The notes under the pieces are model-generated. The model did not search any database and was not told where the DNA came from. It saw only the letters and a program-made list of their open reading frames with translations. The position numbers and the translations under genes are program-made. Positions 6,178 through 8,324 of a DNA stretch of 8,324 nt are shown here, in pieces. How positions within the stretch are numbered: the first letter of the stretch is position 1; every line of letters starts with the position of its first letter. Source of the DNA: an uncultured Anaerococcus sp. (GTDB taxonomy: Bacteria > Bacillota > Clostridia > Tissierellales > Peptoniphilaceae); assembly GCA_902465755.1 (NCBI GenBank), contig CABQOK010000045.1:1-8324 (forward strand). Direction: 5' to 3'.

Positions 6178-7030
6178 CTTCATAGGATATCTTCTTATCC
6201 TTATTGGCCTACTTTTTGTAACAGTTCCCTTGATAAATAGGACCGCAAATGAGATTTCCTATAAGAAAAGACTAGAAGAATTTGAACAAGAACAAGCAAA
6301 TAGACCAAAAGAAGAAATCGAAGAAGAAAACAAGGCTGCCGAAAAATATAATGAGCTGGTCAAAAACTCCGATACCAGCATCCTAGATCCCTTCACTACA
6401 GAGGACAACCAGAACCGTTACAATTACTTCAAAAACTCAAACGAAGTCTTCGCCTACCTAGAAATCCCAAAGCTCGGCAAGAATCTCCCAATCTACCTTG
6501 ATGCGACACTCGATCACATATCAAGAGGAGTTGCCCAAGTAGAAGGAACAAGCATTCCAGTAGGAGGAAAAGGAACAAGATCTGTAATAGCAGGCCACAG
6601 GGACTGGTGGGGAGATACCATGTTTCTCTATGTAGACGAACTAGTCGAAGGAGATGACGTCTACATAAAAAGAGCCACAGAGACCCTCCACTACAAGGTA
6701 AGTGACAAAGAAGTAATAGGCCCATATGATTGGGATAGACTCGACAAAAGAGGAGACCAAGATGTCCTAACCCTCCTAACCTGTTCACCCTTCTACCCAC
6801 CACGCCCAGACAGACTCCTAGTAAACTGTATAAGATACGAAGAGCCTGTAGGATCTAGTGACAATAACGAAGAAAACAAAGAAGATAAAAAAGAGGACCA
6901 AGCTCCAGTAAAAAGAGTACAAAGAGCAAGCCTTCTAACAAAATTAGGAGCAGGCCTTGGAATAATTCTAATAATTCTCCTTCTCGTGAGACTAATTAAA
7001 AGAATAAATTACACAAGAAAAAACAAATAA
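6146..7030 (+). CDS. Class C-like sortase, divergent third copy
   Basis: This 294-residue sortase starts at TTG. Membrane segments are at about 10-30 and 268-284, with a lysine/glutamate-rich linker (236-256) before the second. The lid motif is DPF (81-83). The catalytic residues are H151 (AGHRDWWGDTMF), C213 (TLLTCSPF) and R223 (PDRLLVNC), with ten residues between Cys and Arg, one more than in the two upstream copies. The active-site surroundings (HRDWW, CSPFYPPRP, LVNC) differ from the other two sortases, so it is not a recent duplicate and may prefer another substrate or perform another step, such as attaching the finished fibre to the wall. It overlaps the preceding gene by 32 nt and is the last gene of the operon, with a terminator starting 4 nt after its stop. 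Confidence 0.9.
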   Translation: MKKQSKLTKISFIGYLLILIGLLFVTVPLINRTANEISYKKRLEEFEQEQANRPKEEIEEENKAAEKYNELVKNSDTSILDPFTTEDNQNRYNYFKNSNEVFAYLEIPKLGKNLPIYLDATLDHISRGVAQVEGTSIPVGGKGTRSVIAGHRDWWGDTMFLYVDELVEGDDVYIKRATETLHYKVSDKEVIGPYDWDRLDKRGDQDVLTLLTCSPFYPPRPDRLLVNCIRYEEPVGSSDNNEENKEDKKEDQAPVKRVQRASLLTKLGAGLGIILIILLLVRLIKRINYTRKNK

Positions 7031-7033
7031 AAC

Positions 7034-7070
7034 AAAAATCCCCTGGAAACTAAAAATCCAAGGGATTTTT
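7034..7070 (+). terminator. Intrinsic terminator of the pilin/sortase operon
   Basis: Arms 7034-7047 and 7057-7070 form a 14-bp stem with one mismatch (AAAAATCCC...GGGATTTTT) around a 9-nt loop, ending in five T. The A-run on the left makes it potentially bidirectional. Confidence 0.9.
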
Positions 7071-7150
7071 AATAGCAAATTTTAAAATTTAACTCAATTA
7101 TCCAGAAAAATCAAAAGACCAGTGGTGATCTTATAATTAAATGAATAAAA

Positions 7151-7180
7151 GAGGCTTCTCCACTACGGTCGAAGCAAGGG
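7151..7180 (-). repeat. Dispersed repeat, GAGGCTTCTCCAC type, copy 1
   Basis: The unit begins GAGGCTTCTCCAC and ends GGTCGAAGCAAGGG. It recurs at 7731-7759 with a one-base gap and a few changes. Its reverse complement matches the module at 7868-7906, apart from an extra 10-nt GCGAAGCGAA there. Confidence 0.7.
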
Positions 7181-7240
7181 AACTCTTTTATCTTACATAA
7201 CATTTATATAAGCAAATCCCTTATGTCTAATGGTTCTGGC

Positions 7241-7354
7241 CACAATGAACGAAGTGAATTGATGGCAGACCTTAATCGAGGTTTTTCGAGATAAAGGTCA
7301 AGCTATGCTTGTCCTGAATCCGCAAACTACCGTCGAGCGAAGTCGAGATATCTC
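7241..7354 (+). repeat. Composite repeat unit, copy 1
   Basis: The unit starts CACAATGAACGAAGTGAA, continues with CCTTAATCGAGG at 7270-7281, and contains a hairpin AGGTCAAGC/GCTTGTCCT around TAT. A 21-nt block at 7316-7336 (GAATCCGC...CCGTCGA) is identical to 7502-7522, and the unit ends GAGATATCTC. The matching second unit starts at 7416. No coding frame spans it. Confidence 0.7.
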
Positions 7355-7366
7355 ATATCCATATAC

Positions 7367-7380
7367 AGCTCTAATGAATC
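7367..7380 (+). repeat. 14-nt box AGCTCTAATGAATC, copy 1
   Basis: Identical to 7919-7932. Each copy follows a CGAAG...ATCTC module by a short distance, so the box appears to be part of a longer decayed unit of about 80 bp (7330-7410 against 7878-7960). Confidence 0.6.
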
Positions 7381-7415
7381 GTGCCAGAACATATCTCCAC
7401 CTATAATGGAAATGT

Positions 7416-7543
7416 CACAGTGAGCGTAGCGAACTGATGAAATTCCTTAATCGAGGCTTTGCGAGCATAAGGTCCTCCCAAAGCCGGACAGGCTGTCCAT
7501 CGAATCCGCAAACTACCGTCGAACGAATGTGAGAGGTATACAG
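7416..7543 (+). repeat. Composite repeat unit, copy 2
   Basis: The unit starts CACAGTGAGCGTAGCGAAC, then CCTTAATCGAGG at 7445-7456 and TAAGG, which pairs with the CCTTA. A near-perfect hairpin GGACAG-G-CTGTCC follows at the same relative place as the different hairpin of copy 1. The 21-nt block identical to copy 1 is at 7502-7522. The end (7519-7543, TCGAACGAATGTGAGAGG onward) recurs at 7956-7980 with one mismatch. Confidence 0.7.
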
Positions 7544-7730
7544 AACCTTGGGACGTATTTGATTTAAGATTTTGTTATTTAGTTATTTACGTAGATAACT
7601 GGAACTTTTATATTTACAGGTCATTGTAGATTGTATATCTCTCATCGCTCCGCTCTGTCTAGATGGCGTAAATTCTGTTTGAGTTTATATCAAAGTATAT
7701 ACCTTGTTGTTTTGATATCTGTAACTGTGA

Positions 7731-7759
7731 GAGGCTTCTCCACAAGGTCGAAGCAAGGG
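7731..7759 (-). repeat. Dispersed repeat, GAGGCTTCTCCAC type, copy 2
   Basis: Same orientation as 7151-7180, sharing GAGGCTTCTCCAC and GGTCGAAGCAAGGG; it lies inverted relative to the module at 7863-7908. Confidence 0.7.
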
Positions 7760-7862
7760 TGCTGTTGTACTTTATAAAAAACTAAACTAAACATATTCTT
7801 TATACATAAGTTTATAGAAAAACTAACAAATGGAATTAGTAAACCATTATGTCAACCGAAGC

Positions 7863-7932
7863 ACCTCCCTTATTTCGACCGTAGCGAAGCGAAGTGGAGA
7901 CATCTCTTCAACATTTTAAGCTCTAATGAATC
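7863..7932 (+). repeat. Full-length CGACCGTAGCGAAGCGAAG module with AGCTCTAATGAATC box
   Basis: The first part (7863-7908) reads as the inverse of the GAGGCTTCTCCAC repeats with an extra GCGAAGCGAA. The second part ends with the 14-nt box shared with 7367-7380. Similar GCGAAG...GGAGA...ATCTC words are, from general knowledge, widespread intergenic repeats in anaerobic Firmicutes. Confidence 0.65.
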
Positions 7933-7955
7933 TTAGCTAAACACATCACACCACC

Positions 7956-7980
7956 TCGAACGAATGTGAGAGGTCTACAG
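7956..7980 (+). repeat. TCGAACGAATGTGAGAGG repeat, copy 2
   Basis: A 25-nt match to 7519-7543 with one substitution (GTCTACAG against GTATACAG). Here it stands without the rest of the composite unit. Confidence 0.65.
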
Positions 7981-8034
7981 TCTACGACGACATGTAAATA
8001 TCGCAGACTAACTTATCTAAGCAAATATCTCAAT

Positions 8035-8068
8035 CTTCGAGCCTCACCTTCCCAAAGACGTAAATACC
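8035..8068 (-). pseudogene. Decayed tRNA-Pro-derived fragment, outer copy
   Basis: On the minus strand it retains a CTTTGGGA anticodon-loop-like core (TGG) and GGTGAGGCTCGAAG. It aligns with the next copy 124 bp away (shared CTTCGAGCCTCACCTTC and TACCAATAAT on the plus strand). The T-arm loop, acceptor and CCA are gone, and the bases flanking the loop do not pair. Confidence 0.5.
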
Positions 8069-8099
8069 AATAATATTATAATTAATTAAAAAAGTGCAC

Positions 8100-8128
8100 A
8101 AAAAAAGCTAAGTCATAAAACCTAGCTT
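8100..8128 (-). terminator. Minus-strand intrinsic terminator after the decayed tRNA copy
   Basis: Arms 8105-8113 and 8120-8128 pair (AAGCTAAGT with ACCTAGCTT, one mismatch). The A-run at 8100-8106 becomes a U-run after the hairpin in a minus-strand transcript. It lies directly downstream of the tRNA-like 3' end at 8135. Confidence 0.75.
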
Positions 8129-8134
8129 AAATTC

Positions 8135-8192
8135 TGGTTTGGGTGAAAGGATTCGAACCTTCGAGCCTCACCTTCTCAAAGCCGCAAGTACC
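8135..8192 (-). pseudogene. tRNA-Pro pseudogene, 3' half preserved
   Basis: Read on the minus strand it ends in ACCA. It has an intact T arm (8146-8162, loop TTCGAAT) and acceptor 3' strand CACCCAA. Towards 8192 it degenerates: the loop reads TTTGAGA, the flanking five-base arms (GCGGC and AGGTG) do not pair, and no acceptor 5' strand follows. A 24-nt block at 8141-8164 is identical to 8277-8300 in the neighbouring tRNA-Pro. It is best read as a decayed tandem copy; a remnant attachment site is an alternative. Confidence 0.6.
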
Positions 8193-8239
8193 AATAATAA
8201 CTGCAATTAATTATATCTATAGTAATTAAAAATAAATAC

Positions 8240-8264
8240 AAAAAAAGCAACCATTTCGGTTGCT
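8240..8264 (-). terminator. Minus-strand intrinsic terminator of tRNA-Pro
   Basis: AGCAACC (8246-8252) pairs perfectly with GGTTGCT (8258-8264) around ATTTC. The plus-strand A-run 8240-8246 gives a U-tract on the minus-strand RNA, 6 nt after the tRNA CCA end. Confidence 0.85.
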
Positions 8265-8270
8265 ATTCGT

Positions 8271-8324
8271 TGGTCGGGGTGAAAGGATTCGAACCTTCGA
8301 CCTCATGTTCCCAAAACACGCGCG
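8271..8324 (-). tRNA. tRNA-Pro (anticodon TGG), 5' part beyond the window
   Basis: On the minus strand the 3' end encodes CCA (8271-8273) with discriminator A at 8274. The acceptor 3' strand is CACCCCG (8275-8281), and the T arm is at 8282-8298 with loop TTCGAAT. A 5-nt variable loop follows, then an anticodon arm at 8304-8320 (CGTGT/ACATG, loop TTTGGGA). The anticodon TGG reads proline CCA codons. The D arm and acceptor 5' strand are cut off by the window edge. An intrinsic terminator follows directly. Confidence 0.9.

Larger units (their letters stand above)
7071..8034. other. Gene-free region built from short dispersed repeats
   Basis: No reading frame with a plausible start, ribosome site or recognisable protein was found on either strand. 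About half of the stretch is repeat modules listed separately. The rest (7071-7150, 7181-7240, 7544-7730, 7760-7862) is AT-rich sequence in which I see nothing specific. The minus-strand tRNA unit and the plus-strand sortase operon converge here, so it is a plausible tolerant site for repeat insertion. Confidence 0.6.

Noticed and set aside
6429..6803. 124-codon minus-strand open frame inside the third sortase
   Set aside because: A shadow of the sortase catalytic domain; leucine/arginine-rich low-quality translation with no start signals.
7151..7980. CRISPR array
   Set aside because: Repeats are irregular in length, spacing and orientation, with no uniform spacers and no cas genes.
7071..8034. 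Degraded transposase or toxin-antitoxin gene in the gene-free region
   Set aside because: No translated stretch in any frame showed a recognisable motif; only short repeats were visible.
8135..8192. Functional second tRNA
   Set aside because: The T arm and CCA end look good, but the anticodon arm does not pair and neither a D arm nor an acceptor 5' strand can be found upstream on the minus strand.

Overview
The window looks like chromosome of a low-GC, anaerobic Gram-positive coccus, most plausibly Peptoniphilaceae/Tissierellia (Anaerococcus, Peptoniphilus or Finegoldia type). This is inferred from AT-rich codon use (AGA, ATA, CTA), strong AGGAGG-type ribosome binding sites, a Clostridia-style glycerol-3-phosphate oxidation operon containing a DUF1667 gene, and a sortase-assembled pilus locus. 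No taxon can be fixed from this sequence alone.

Layout. Bases 1-2223 (+) hold the 3' end of an operon of tightly packed redox genes: the C-terminal part of a GlpA-like FAD dehydrogenase with a [2Fe-2S] BFD domain, an NAD(P)/FAD-dependent oxidoreductase, and a small four-cysteine DUF1667 protein. A strong intrinsic terminator closes it at 2261-2288. An extended -10 promoter near 2345 and a leader of about 110 nt precede a second operon (2469-7030, +). That operon holds a SpaA/Cna_B-type pilin gene split by a frameshift at about 2895-2900, an intergenic hairpin, and three class C (pilus-type) sortase genes that overlap one another. The first two sortases are recent-looking tandem paralogues; the third is divergent. 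An intrinsic terminator at 7034-7070 ends the operon.

Bases 7071-8034 contain no credible gene. They are a mosaic of short dispersed repeats: imperfect copies, some inverted, of modules built around an ACCGT...GCGAAG...GGAGA...ATCTC core. Bases 8035-8324 hold, on the minus strand, the 3' part of a tRNA-Pro(TGG) cut by the window edge. Next to it are two progressively decayed tRNA-Pro-derived copies in tandem, two of the three units carrying an intrinsic terminator.

How the genes fit together. The first operon would pass electrons from glycerol 3-phosphate (or a similar hydroxy-acid) through FAD and Fe-S centres. The second would make a surface fibre: the pilin is secreted, class C sortases polymerise it, and its C-terminal sorting signal (a variant LVKTG) is the processing site. 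As read here the pilin is not made as one polypeptide, so the pilus may be off in this strain unless the frameshift is an assembly error. No clearly new system was found. The best leads are the frameshifted pilin, three sortases serving one pilin with a hairpin between them, and the decaying tRNA-Pro tandem beside the repeat mosaic.
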